Made by a program: the position numbers and the translations under genes
IMG/VR virus record: IMGVR_UViG_3300044527_000445
Coordinates: 1-45,313 of that record
Direction: 5' to 3' (one strand)
DNA: 45,313 bases
Source of the DNA: a virus
Notes under the pieces: model-generated
Told to the model about the DNA's origin: nothing
The model's database searches: none
The model's input: the letters and a program-made list of their open reading frames with translations, nothing else
Part shown: piece by piece, positions 24,672 to 33,214 of the stretch
Position numbering within the stretch: the stretch's first letter is position 1
Layout of the letters: every line of letters begins with the position of its first letter

Positions 24672-26828
24672 ATGTCATTTCCTACTAATCCAACAACAGG
24701 CGATATCTATGTCTACTCTGGTAAGACATTTAGATGGAGTGGTGTAGCTTGGGTAAAAATTGCAATTTCTCCAGCCATTACTACAGCAAATGTTGCTGAA
24801 GTAACTAATCTATATTTTACTAACACTAGAGCAATATCAGCTCTTACAGGTGGTCAAGGTGTAAACATTGCTGCAAATGGTTTGTTAACAGGCGCAGTAC
24901 AATACTCTAACACAGATGTACAATTATACCTGGGAAATGTTACTGGCAATATTATTCCATCTGCAAATGAAGTTTATAGTCTTGGATCAAGTACTAAAAA
25001 GTGGAAAGATCTATTTCTTTCAGGTAATACAATTGTCCTTGGAGAAACAAAACTCGAATCATCTGGCGATGGTTCTTTAGCAATTAAGAGTACTAATGTT
25101 GAAGTAACTAATCAAATATCGTTTGCATCAAATGGATACATTGCATCCACAGCTGGTCCTGTGCAGACAGCTGGTGCTGTAGTTCCTAAAATAGCAAATA
25201 TTTTAGTATCAGATTCAGATTATAATATACTAGATGATACTGCTGCAGACTCTCAAGGTTATATTGTTATTAATGGTTCGTTATTCGATAACCAATCTAC
25301 GGTAATTATTGGTACATCAAGTGCAGGATCAGTAACATTCGTTAATTCTTCACAACTGAGAGCAAGATTACCAGTTCTTTCACCAGGAACCTATCCAGTA
25401 TATGTCGTCAATAGTGATGGTGCAACAGCTACTAGAGTAAATGCATTAAACATTTCTGGTTTTCCAACATGGAATACAGCATCTGGCAATCTTACTGCAG
25501 TCTATGAATCTATTCCTTTTTCAGTTACATTGAATGCAAATAGTGATTCGAATGTAACTTATTCGTTATATTCTGGATTACTTCCGACTGGTGCAAACTT
25601 AGATGCTAATACTGGAGTATTATCTGCTGCAAATGCAGAAATCACAAATAGTAATGTAACGTATAACTTTACTATCAATGCTACCGATCAACAATTTCAA
25701 AACACATCAAGAGCATTCAATATTACTGTAGTTAGAGATCAGGTTATATTAAACAATATTTCTAACACAAATCAAGTACTTTATGCACTAGTACCTTCAG
25801 ATTATTATGTTAATGCAACGACATTAAGTGGCAGAGGAATCACATTAACTGCTAATGCAATTCCAGCAGGAATGACTATTGACCTAGCTAATAATAAAAT
25901 TACTGGAACACCAAATACTATTTCTAATGTTTATTCTGTAATTACTGCAACTTCTAATATTAGTAATAAATCTAATTCTTATAATGTATTTTTTGAAGTT
26001 CAGCAGGCTCTATTAGCTATAGAATATTTGGTAGTAGCAGGAGGTGGTGCTGGAGGCGGTACAGGATCAGGGGGTGGCGCAGGAGGAGTACTTTGTTGTA
26101 CTACTCAAATATCTCCAGGGACCTACTCTATTGTTGTTGGCGGCGGCGGTGCAAAAACAACAAGCACAGGTCAAGGTAATAATGGTGATAATTCTTGTGC
26201 TTTTGGAACAACAACTTATGGTGGCGGTGGAGGTGTAAGTCATGGTGCTGGTCCTGGTGTACCGGGAGGCTCTGGAGGTGGAGCTTCTATTGTTACTGGT
26301 GGATCAGCTGGGATAGGTGGTAGAGCACTTTATGGAAGCCAAGGGACTCCAGGTGGTAATTCACACGTAAATGGTAGTTGGGATGGAGGTAGTGGTGGTG
26401 GAGGAGGTGCTAGTTCGGCTGGAGGAGGATCTGGTCCTGGATATAGTGGAGGCGGTGGTGCTGGATTGAGTGTACCTGGTTTTTCAGCAATTGGGGGTTC
26501 TCCAGCTGGCTGTTTTGGTGGTGGAGGTGGTGGAGCTGCCGTATATGGTGGTAACGGTGCAGGTGGTGCAGGTGGAGGCGGAGGAGGTGGTAGATCGAGT
26601 AATGATGGAGGAACACCAGGAACAGCATGCACCGGAGGCGGTGGAGGGGGAGGATCCTTTACTGGAGGATCAGGTTATTATGGTCCAGGAGGAAACGGGG
26701 GATCAGGAATCGTTGCTGTTAGATACTTAATTTCATCTGGTTGTAATTTAACTGGTGGAACTATAAGTTGTTCTGGTGGTTATAAATACCATCTGTTTTG
26801 TTCTTCAGGTAACTTGGTAAAAAGCTAA
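24672..26828 (+). CDS. Multidomain adhesin: fibre module, IPT/TIG, Ig-like, glycine-rich tip
   Basis: The 718-residue protein has domains in this order: N-terminal module (MSFPTNPTTGDIYVYSGK, FRWSGVAW), one YFTN repeat, an IPT/TIG-like domain at about 175-265 (KIANILVSDSDYNIL ... GTYPVYVVNSDGATATRVNA), a He_PIG-type Ig domain at about 268-360 (YSLYSGLLPTGANLDANTG, YNFTINATDQ), a second related domain (YALVPSDYYV ... GMTIDLANNKITG), and a glycine-rich tip from IEYLVVAGGGAGG at about residue 450. The tip ends in VAVRYLISSGCN and not in the usual LGPQRG. It is a complete fibre-plus-adhesin fusion. A 24-base gap without clear ribosome site precedes it. Confidence 0.82.
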   Translation: MSFPTNPTTGDIYVYSGKTFRWSGVAWVKIAISPAITTANVAEVTNLYFTNTRAISALTGGQGVNIAANGLLTGAVQYSNTDVQLYLGNVTGNIIPSANEVYSLGSSTKKWKDLFLSGNTIVLGETKLESSGDGSLAIKSTNVEVTNQISFASNGYIASTAGPVQTAGAVVPKIANILVSDSDYNILDDTAADSQGYIVINGSLFDNQSTVIIGTSSAGSVTFVNSSQLRARLPVLSPGTYPVYVVNSDGATATRVNALNISGFPTWNTASGNLTAVYESIPFSVTLNANSDSNVTYSLYSGLLPTGANLDANTGVLSAANAEITNSNVTYNFTINATDQQFQNTSRAFNITVVRDQVILNNISNTNQVLYALVPSDYYVNATTLSGRGITLTANAIPAGMTIDLANNKITGTPNTISNVYSVITATSNISNKSNSYNVFFEVQQALLAIEYLVVAGGGAGGGTGSGGGAGGVLCCTTQISPGTYSIVVGGGGAKTTSTGQGNNGDNSCAFGTTTYGGGGGVSHGAGPGVPGGSGGGASIVTGGSAGIGGRALYGSQGTPGGNSHVNGSWDGGSGGGGGASSAGGGSGPGYSGGGGAGLSVPGFSAIGGSPAGCFGGGGGGAAVYGGNGAGGAGGGGGGGRSSNDGGTPGTACTGGGGGGGSFTGGSGYYGPGGNGGSGIVAVRYLISSGCNLTGGTISCSGGYKYHLFCSSGNLVKS

Positions 26829-28927
26829 TGACATTTCCTACTAATCCGTCAGTTGGTGAAAACTATACACTTGGAGGTAAGATCTTTAGGTGGACAGGAA
26901 CCTATTGGTCAAGACTGTCTTCTGCTGTTGAAGTAACTAATGTTATTCAAAATAATGCTGTCGCATCTGTAAATATTCAAGATGGTACAATAGAATTAAT
27001 CGATTTGTCTTCAAACGTTGCAGCATCTTTTCCTTCTAATAATTATATTAATATAAGATTAGCTACCAAAGCTAATGTTAGTGATCTAACTTCTGCAAAT
27101 GTTACAGAACTAACTAATCTCTATTTTACTAATACTAGGGCAATTGCAGCATTTACTAGTGGAAGTGGAATTAATATTGCCGCAAATGGACTAGTTACTG
27201 GTGCCTCTCAGTATGGTGATCAAAATGCATATGCAAATACTATTCTATTAGATTATTCTACTAACTCTTTTGTTAATAGTAGATTACTAATAAAAGCAAA
27301 TGTTGCTGATCTCACCTCTGCAAATATTACAGAACTAACTAATTTATATTATACAAATGCACGTGTTTATGCAAATGTCCTGGAATTAGGATATGCAACA
27401 AATAGTTATGTTAATGCAAGATTAGATACAAAAGCTAATGTTGCTGATCTTACAACTGCAAACATTGGTGAACTTACAAATTTATATTATACTAATGCAA
27501 GAGTTTATGCTAATGTCCTAGAATTAGGGTATGCCACTAATCTTTACGTAAATGCTAGAGACTTAACTAAAGCTAATACTTCAGATTTAACTACTTCGAA
27601 TGTTGTTGAGCTTAGCAATCTTTATTTTACTAATTCAAGAGTATATTCTAATGTATTAGAATTAGGATATGCTACCAATCTATATGTAAATGCTAGAGAC
27701 TTAACCAAAGCTAATGTTAGCGATTTAACAACAGCAAATGTATCAGAGTTAACTAATCTTTATTTTACTAATGCAAGAGTATTATCCTACTTGCAAGATG
27801 TACAAGGAAACTTACTTCCAGATTCAGATTTAGTATACAGTTTAGGTTCTCCATCTAGAAGATGGAAAGATTTGTATATTAGTGGTAACACTGTTTATCT
27901 TGGCAATGCACTAATTGAAGCAAGTGATACATCAGTTACGTTACCTCCAGGATCAGCAATTACTGGTCAAACCACAGATAATGTTGCAGAAGGCAATGTT
28001 AATGTATATTTTACTAACTTAAGAGCAAGAGCTGCATTATCACCAGGAACTGGAGTAATTTATAATAACAATACTGGTGTAGTATCTATCAGCCAAAATG
28101 TTGATGTTACTTCTAATGTTACCTTTCAAAATTTATTAGTAACAGGTAATTTAACAGTTACAGGAAACACAGTAACACTCAGTGCTGTGTCGTTGTCTAT
28201 TGAAGACAACATGATATACTTAAATTCTAATAGTGAAGTAACAAATCCTGATTTAGGATTTGCTGGAAATTATAATGATGGTAGTTATCGACATACTGGA
28301 TTGTTTAGAGATGCGACTGATGGTGAATGGAAATTTTTTGATAACTATCAACCAGAACCTGATGCTAGCCCTTATATTAACACTGCTAATACCTCTTTTA
28401 GATTAGCTAATGTTCAGGTTACAAACCTAACTGGTAATGTTACAGGAAGAATTACTTCATTAGATAACCATAGTACAAGTAATCTTACTGAAGGTACGAA
28501 TTTATATTATACAAATGCAAGAGTTTCAGCTAATGTTGCAACTTTAGGATATGCTCCCAATGCATACGTCAACGCAAGAGATCTCACCAAAGCTAATGTT
28601 AGTGACCTTACTACTTCTAATATAGCTGAATTAACAAATTTATATTATACCAATGCAAGAGTATCAGCTAATGTTGCAACGTTGGGTTATGCACCTAATA
28701 CCTATCTAAATACAAGATTATTAACAAAGGCAAATGTTAGCGACCTAACTACTGCAAATGTATTAGAGTTAACAAATCTTTACTTTACCAATACAAGATC
28801 AATTTCAGCACTAACTGCAGGAACTGGAATTGTTATAGCTGCTAATGGTATGATTATAGGCAATTCTACAAGTACACAAGAAATAAAAAGGTTATCTTTT
28901 GGCTACAATTCTATATTCGGGGGTTAA
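26828..28927 (+). CDS. Long tail fibre protein with YFTN repeats (copy 3)
   Basis: The 699-residue protein starts with MTFPTNPSVGENYTLGGK and FRWTGTYWSRL. About ten YFTN/YYTN repeats flank the block SYLQDVQGNLLPDSDLVYSL to LVTGNLTVTGNTVTLSAVSL, which is also present in copy 1. The block with IEDNMIYLNSNSEVTNPDLG is shared by all three long fibres. Near its end the shaft stops with NSTSTQEIKRLSFGYNSIFG and has no separate C-terminal domain. Tip proteins from neighbouring genes must therefore complete it. The start overlaps the previous stop by one base. Confidence 0.84.
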   Translation: MTFPTNPSVGENYTLGGKIFRWTGTYWSRLSSAVEVTNVIQNNAVASVNIQDGTIELIDLSSNVAASFPSNNYINIRLATKANVSDLTSANVTELTNLYFTNTRAIAAFTSGSGINIAANGLVTGASQYGDQNAYANTILLDYSTNSFVNSRLLIKANVADLTSANITELTNLYYTNARVYANVLELGYATNSYVNARLDTKANVADLTTANIGELTNLYYTNARVYANVLELGYATNLYVNARDLTKANTSDLTTSNVVELSNLYFTNSRVYSNVLELGYATNLYVNARDLTKANVSDLTTANVSELTNLYFTNARVLSYLQDVQGNLLPDSDLVYSLGSPSRRWKDLYISGNTVYLGNALIEASDTSVTLPPGSAITGQTTDNVAEGNVNVYFTNLRARAALSPGTGVIYNNNTGVVSISQNVDVTSNVTFQNLLVTGNLTVTGNTVTLSAVSLSIEDNMIYLNSNSEVTNPDLGFAGNYNDGSYRHTGLFRDATDGEWKFFDNYQPEPDASPYINTANTSFRLANVQVTNLTGNVTGRITSLDNHSTSNLTEGTNLYYTNARVSANVATLGYAPNAYVNARDLTKANVSDLTTSNIAELTNLYYTNARVSANVATLGYAPNTYLNTRLLTKANVSDLTTANVLELTNLYFTNTRSISALTAGTGIVIAANGMIIGNSTSTQEIKRLSFGYNSIFGG

Positions 28928-29290
28928 ATGGCAGCACCTAATTTACTAAATCTTAGTAATGGTTTTGGTAGAAGCACAGGAACTACCTTAACCACGACTT
29001 TGGCCTCTGTTTTATCTAATGGTTCCAATAGTGGCAATTTGATAAAAATTAATAGTGTAATTATTTCTAATATAGATGGTGTTAATAACGGGGACTACAA
29101 TTTATCGTTGTATAAAAATAGCTCTACTGATTTATATATTTCGTGGTCTGTAACAGTTCCTGCAGATTCTGCTCTTATTGCTGTAACCAAGGATATGGGT
29201 TTATATTTGGAAGAAAATGATCAACTTAGAGCTAATGCTTCTGTAAACGGAAGATTAAATTGTATTGTAAGTTATGAGGTTTTATATTAA
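28928..29290 (+). CDS. Conserved small virion structural protein ('MAAPNLL')
   Basis: The 120-residue product starts MAAPNLLNLSNGFGRSTG, followed by NLIKINSVIISNIDGVNNGD, DLYISWSVTVPADSALIAVT and MGLYLEENDQLRANASVNGR. I recognise this as a small, widely conserved structural protein of marine T4-like phages with a jelly-roll-like pattern. Its exact place in the virion is not known to me. It is placed between a long fibre and a glycine-rich adhesin, with a one-base stop/start overlap to the latter. Confidence 0.78.
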   Translation: MAAPNLLNLSNGFGRSTGTTLTTTLASVLSNGSNSGNLIKINSVIISNIDGVNNGDYNLSLYKNSSTDLYISWSVTVPADSALIAVTKDMGLYLEENDQLRANASVNGRLNCIVSYEVLY

Positions 29291-30690
29291 TGCCTCTTAA
29301 TGTAGGGTTATTTGGATTAGCTAAATCAGCTAATGCTGGTTACGCTAATGGTGTCTTTGACATTTTTGAACAATTTTTATATAAAAAGTCTAATTCATGG
29401 CCCAATAATCAAGCAACATATACTGTGACTTCCAATGTTTCTGTATTATCTGAAGGTAGCTCAGCTCTTATTAGTGTGCTTACGAGAGATGTTGCAAATG
29501 GTAATACATTATACTGGAATAATTATGGAACAACAAATGCATCTGATATAACTGCAGCAATTAATAGTGGTACTATTACAGTTAATACATTCTTATCTGG
29601 AGGCATGCCAGGTAATGTATTAGGGACTGCTAATTTAATTGTTACCCTTAGTAATGATAGTAGTACTGAAGGTACAGAATATGCAAATATTGCAATCAGT
29701 ACTTCCAACAATGGACCTATTCTAGGATTTGCTAATTTATTAATTCAAGATACAAGTCTAACTCCTGTATCTACTTCTGTAGAATACTTAATAGTTGCTG
29801 GAGGCGGAGGTGGTGGAAGCTCTGGAGGAAATTCTGGTGCTGGTGGAGGAGGAGCTGGTGGTTATTATTGTGCAAATATTACTGGTGGTATAACTACTGG
29901 TCTTTTCTTTCCTCTATCAATTGGGGCAGGAGGAGGACAAAATAGTAATGGTTCTAATAGTTGCTTTGGTGGTAATACAGGAATTACATTATGCACTGTA
30001 TGTGGTGGTGGAACAGGTGGTGTAGGAAGAAGTTCTGGCGGCTCTAATGGAGGATCGGGAGGCGGTGGAGGTGGAAGAACAGATCCACCAGGTCCAGGTT
30101 ATGGTGGTGGATCAGGAACTGCAGGTCAAGGTAATCCTGGAGGATCTGGTTATCACGTAGGTGGTTCTAAGATTGAAGGAGGTGGTGGCGGTGGTGCAAC
30201 AGCATCTGGTACTTCTGCTGATGGCTCAAGTTATCCAAGTGGTGTTAAACCTAATGGTGGTGATGGATGTTTAACATCAATAACAGGTGCGCCTCTTTAT
30301 TTTGCAGGCGGTGGAGGTGGAGGTGGTCATTACAATGGTACTAAGGTTGGAGCAGGAGGCTTAGGTGGAGGTGGAGGAGGTGGTGGTAATAATCCAGGTA
30401 CGTGTGGAGGGGGTTGTGCTTTAAATTCTGGAAGTGCGGGAACTACCTCATCAGGATCTGCACCAGGAGGCAATGCAGGAGCTAATACTGGAGGTGGCGG
30501 CGGTGGCGCAGGAGGAAACAACGCAAGTAGTGGGGGATCAGGAGGATCTGGAATATTAGTATTAAGGATACCTAGTGCAAGAACAGCTACATTCTCAGCT
30601 GGAGTTACCGCAACTCCAGCTAATACTAGTATAGCTGGAGTAAAAATTTATTGTGTGACTGCTGGAGCAGGGACAGTTTGTTTTTCGTAG
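29290..30690 (+). CDS. Glycine-rich adhesin with Calx-beta-like domain
   Basis: The 466-residue protein has an N-terminal part with SNVSVLSEGSSALISVLTRD and ANGNTLYWNNYGTTNASDIT, ending NLIVTLSNDSSTEGTEYANI; this is the layout of a Calx-beta domain (SEG at the start, acidic end). The glycine-rich domain begins VEYLIVAGGGGGGSSGG near residue 168 and holds the longest glycine runs of the locus. It closes GSGILVLRIPSARTATFSAG and a cysteine-containing tail, different from copies 1-4. It is followed by the second MAH gene. It probably binds a host surface molecule. Confidence 0.8.
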   Translation: MPLNVGLFGLAKSANAGYANGVFDIFEQFLYKKSNSWPNNQATYTVTSNVSVLSEGSSALISVLTRDVANGNTLYWNNYGTTNASDITAAINSGTITVNTFLSGGMPGNVLGTANLIVTLSNDSSTEGTEYANIAISTSNNGPILGFANLLIQDTSLTPVSTSVEYLIVAGGGGGGSSGGNSGAGGGGAGGYYCANITGGITTGLFFPLSIGAGGGQNSNGSNSCFGGNTGITLCTVCGGGTGGVGRSSGGSNGGSGGGGGGRTDPPGPGYGGGSGTAGQGNPGGSGYHVGGSKIEGGGGGGATASGTSADGSSYPSGVKPNGGDGCLTSITGAPLYFAGGGGGGGHYNGTKVGAGGLGGGGGGGGNNPGTCGGGCALNSGSAGTTSSGSAPGGNAGANTGGGGGGAGGNNASSGGSGGSGILVLRIPSARTATFSAGVTATPANTSIAGVKIYCVTAGAGTVCFS

Positions 30691-30698
30691 AGGATATT

Positions 30699-31070
30699 AT
30701 GGCACATTATGCTTTCTTAGATCAAAATAATATAGTTGTAGAAGTAATTGTAGGAAAAGATGAAACAGACACTACTTTAGATTGGGAGCAACATTATTCT
30801 GAGGTAAAAGGTTTAGTATGTAAAAGGACTAGCTACAATACAATAGGAAATGTTCATGTATATGGTGGAACACCCTTTAGAAAAAATTATGCTTCTATTG
30901 GCTATTATTATGATCAAGAAAAAGATGGATTCATTCCTCCAAAACCTTTTGATAGTTGGATTCTTAATAATGATACTTGTTTATGGGAAGCTCCCATTAC
31001 TAAACCTGATGATGGAAAAAGGTATCAATGGAATGAAAACTTAATAAATTGGGAAGAAGTGGAATTTTAA
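30699..31070 (+). CDS. 'MAH' accessory protein of the fibre locus (copy 2)
   Basis: Starting at the ATG after GAGG, the product has 123 residues: MAHYAFLDQNNIVVEVIVGK, FRKNYASIGYYYDQEKDGFI, PPKPFDSWILNNDTCLWEAP and KRYQWNENLINWEEVE. It parallels the gene at 19928 over its whole length. Both copies follow a glycine-rich adhesin gene, which makes this a repeated two-gene unit. The conserved aromatic and proline residues suggest a compact fold. Its function is unknown; a partner or chaperone of the adhesin is an inference. Confidence 0.8.
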   Translation: MAHYAFLDQNNIVVEVIVGKDETDTTLDWEQHYSEVKGLVCKRTSYNTIGNVHVYGGTPFRKNYASIGYYYDQEKDGFIPPKPFDSWILNNDTCLWEAPITKPDDGKRYQWNENLINWEEVEF

Positions 31071-31074
31071 AAAC

Positions 31075-31082
31075 AATAAATA
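31075..31082 (+). promoter_or_regulatory. Late-promoter-like AATAAATA within an inverted repeat
   Basis: AATAAATA lies inside AACAATA (31072-31078) and TATTGTT (31086-31092), a 7-base inverted repeat. It precedes the head-internal cluster that starts at 31118. It is one base off the T4 late motif, and being AT-only it may be chance. Confidence 0.35.
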
Positions 31083-31117
31083 ATATATTGTTAACAGTTT
31101 TATTCTAATGGACTTTC

Positions 31118-33214
31118 ATGGACTTCAAATCTTTTATTGCCGAGGAAGAACAATCTAAGCATATAGTGTTTGCCTATATGCGTGGCAATCCACCAACATC
31201 AGGGCATGGTCTTGTAGCACATAAGGTGCGAGACACTGCACTCCAGCACAAAGCAGATCATGTGGTTGTTATGTCACATTCACATGAACCAAAAAAGAAT
31301 CCTTTACCCCCAGCTATCAAAGTCAAACATGCCAAAAGAATGTTTCCTGGCGTGAATATTGAGCATTCTTCGAAAGAAACACCAACATTCATGCACTATC
31401 TTGATAAGTTTCATAAGGCTGGATATAAAAAGGTAACGATGGTAGCTGGTTCTGATCGTGTTGATGAGTATAAAGAAAAAGTAGAAAAGTATAAGCATCC
31501 AGGAATGGATGTAGAAGTTCTATCAGCAGGACACAGAGACCCAGATGCTGAAGGAACTACTGGAATTTCAGGAACAAAACAAAGAGAGCATGCATCAAAT
31601 AACGATTTTAAATCATTCAGAAAAGGAATACCATATCATGTATCAGATGAACACGCAAAAGAACTTTTTCATGATTTGAGAAAAGGAATGAAGATAGAAG
31701 AACAAAAAACGATGCCAGAAATCCCTGATATTCGTGAATTATATATTGCCGGTAAAATATTTAAACTTGGTGAAGAAGTAACTACGTTTGATGGAAAGCA
31801 TGGAGTAATTGTTTACCGTGGAACTACCTATGTAACGATTCAAGAAGAAGACGGTTCTACATCTAAGCATTGGATTGCATCAGTAACAGAAAGTAAATTT
31901 TATAAAGATTCTGGTGCCTACAAAGAAAGACCATCATTTAAGAATTTTCCAGATGTTAATAAAAAGAATGCACCAAAAGGTGTTGCATCTGCAGCAGAAG
32001 TAAAGAAAAATCAAGATAAAGCTAAAGAAAAAGTTAAGAAAAATCCAGACGATCCATCACTGATGGAGCCATGGAGTACTGATAAGAACGTTAAAACTAA
32101 ACCTTCTATCTATACACTTAGGGCAAAAAGAATGTTTGGCGAACAACAAATTCCTTTCCTTTGCATGACAGATAAACAAAAACAGGAATTGAAGGAAGAG
32201 AATTCTCAAATTACTTTTGCAGGATATGCAACTAGACACTTTGATATGTGTCCAGGCGCTCAGGCTCTTTTTAATCAATTAACAAAAGATACTAGTTTAA
32301 ATACTGAAAAACTATTGCAAGCTATGCAAGCTACTGATCAATACTTAGGTATTGAGAAGAAAGCAATAAAGGATGGATTTGCTAACGAACAAATGATGCA
32401 TCTTTTTATGATGAAATTTGCAATTGCACATGACACGTTAAATCTTTTAAATGTAGACGATACAAAGTTAGAGTTCATGAGAGGTCATTTACAAAAGATG
32501 TCTGATCTTTCTATTCATAGAGACGGAAGTTTTGCAAATGAACCAATGGCACACGTTCCTACATTTACAGCAGGAGGATCAGAAGTGGAAGAAGATGTAG
32601 ATACATCAGATTATAAAGAAATAGAGACAGTTGGTCCTGGTGGTAAAGTGTTTAAGAGAAAAATAAGAAAAGGAAGAATTGTGACAGCAAAAGATGGAAC
32701 TCCTGATCAAATAGATGAAGCTGCTGAGAAAGGACTTGCTGCAAAGGCTAAAGCATCTGGTGTATCGCTTGGTACTCTAAAACAAGTGTATAGTAGAGGG
32801 ATGGCTGCCTGGAAAACATCTCACAGACCAGGAACTACTCCTCAACAATGGGGTATGGCAAGAGTTAATTCCTATATCACTAAAGGTAAAACTTATCATA
32901 CAGCTGATAAGGACTTAAGAGAAGCAAGTGAAACTATTTCTCCACTAAGCGATAAACAACCAAGAGATATCAATTTTAGTGATAGTAAAGATGCATGGCA
33001 CGGTGTTGATAAGACAATCGATGATCAAGGACACGAAGGTAAACCTGTTGGCTTAGTATCATTTAAGAGTTATGCTGGCAATCCCGAGACTCAAAAAGTA
33101 ACAGCAGCACACGGTGCAGAGCGTGAAAGTATTCATAGAGCTCAGGTTCAACAATTTACACAACCATCATCTGCATATAAATCAATGAGAAAAAGACAAC
33201 AACTGGAGCCCTAA
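31118..33214 (+). CDS. Nucleotidylyltransferase fused to phage virion domains
   Basis: The 698-residue protein begins MDFKSFIAEEEQ, like a T4 capsid-targeting peptide. Residues about 14-190 form a cytidylyltransferase-like domain with GNPPTSGH at 23-30 (the TxGH nucleotide site), TMVAGSDRVDEY, and ISGTKQRE near 149-156 (the ISSTxxR site). Such domains transfer nucleotides to phosphate groups, as in NMN adenylyltransferase. A small barrel follows (KIFKLGEEVTTFDGKHGVIV), then a helical domain (FAGYATRHFDMCPGAQALFN). Near residues 540-600 SGVSLGTLKQVYSRGMAAW and GTTPQQWGMARVNSYI resemble DUF5824. IDE-A and LRE-A sites fit prohead protease cleavage. The substrate is unknown. Confidence 0.78.
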   Translation: MDFKSFIAEEEQSKHIVFAYMRGNPPTSGHGLVAHKVRDTALQHKADHVVVMSHSHEPKKNPLPPAIKVKHAKRMFPGVNIEHSSKETPTFMHYLDKFHKAGYKKVTMVAGSDRVDEYKEKVEKYKHPGMDVEVLSAGHRDPDAEGTTGISGTKQREHASNNDFKSFRKGIPYHVSDEHAKELFHDLRKGMKIEEQKTMPEIPDIRELYIAGKIFKLGEEVTTFDGKHGVIVYRGTTYVTIQEEDGSTSKHWIASVTESKFYKDSGAYKERPSFKNFPDVNKKNAPKGVASAAEVKKNQDKAKEKVKKNPDDPSLMEPWSTDKNVKTKPSIYTLRAKRMFGEQQIPFLCMTDKQKQELKEENSQITFAGYATRHFDMCPGAQALFNQLTKDTSLNTEKLLQAMQATDQYLGIEKKAIKDGFANEQMMHLFMMKFAIAHDTLNLLNVDDTKLEFMRGHLQKMSDLSIHRDGSFANEPMAHVPTFTAGGSEVEEDVDTSDYKEIETVGPGGKVFKRKIRKGRIVTAKDGTPDQIDEAAEKGLAAKAKASGVSLGTLKQVYSRGMAAWKTSHRPGTTPQQWGMARVNSYITKGKTYHTADKDLREASETISPLSDKQPRDINFSDSKDAWHGVDKTIDDQGHEGKPVGLVSFKSYAGNPETQKVTAAHGAERESIHRAQVQQFTQPSSAYKSMRKRQQLEP

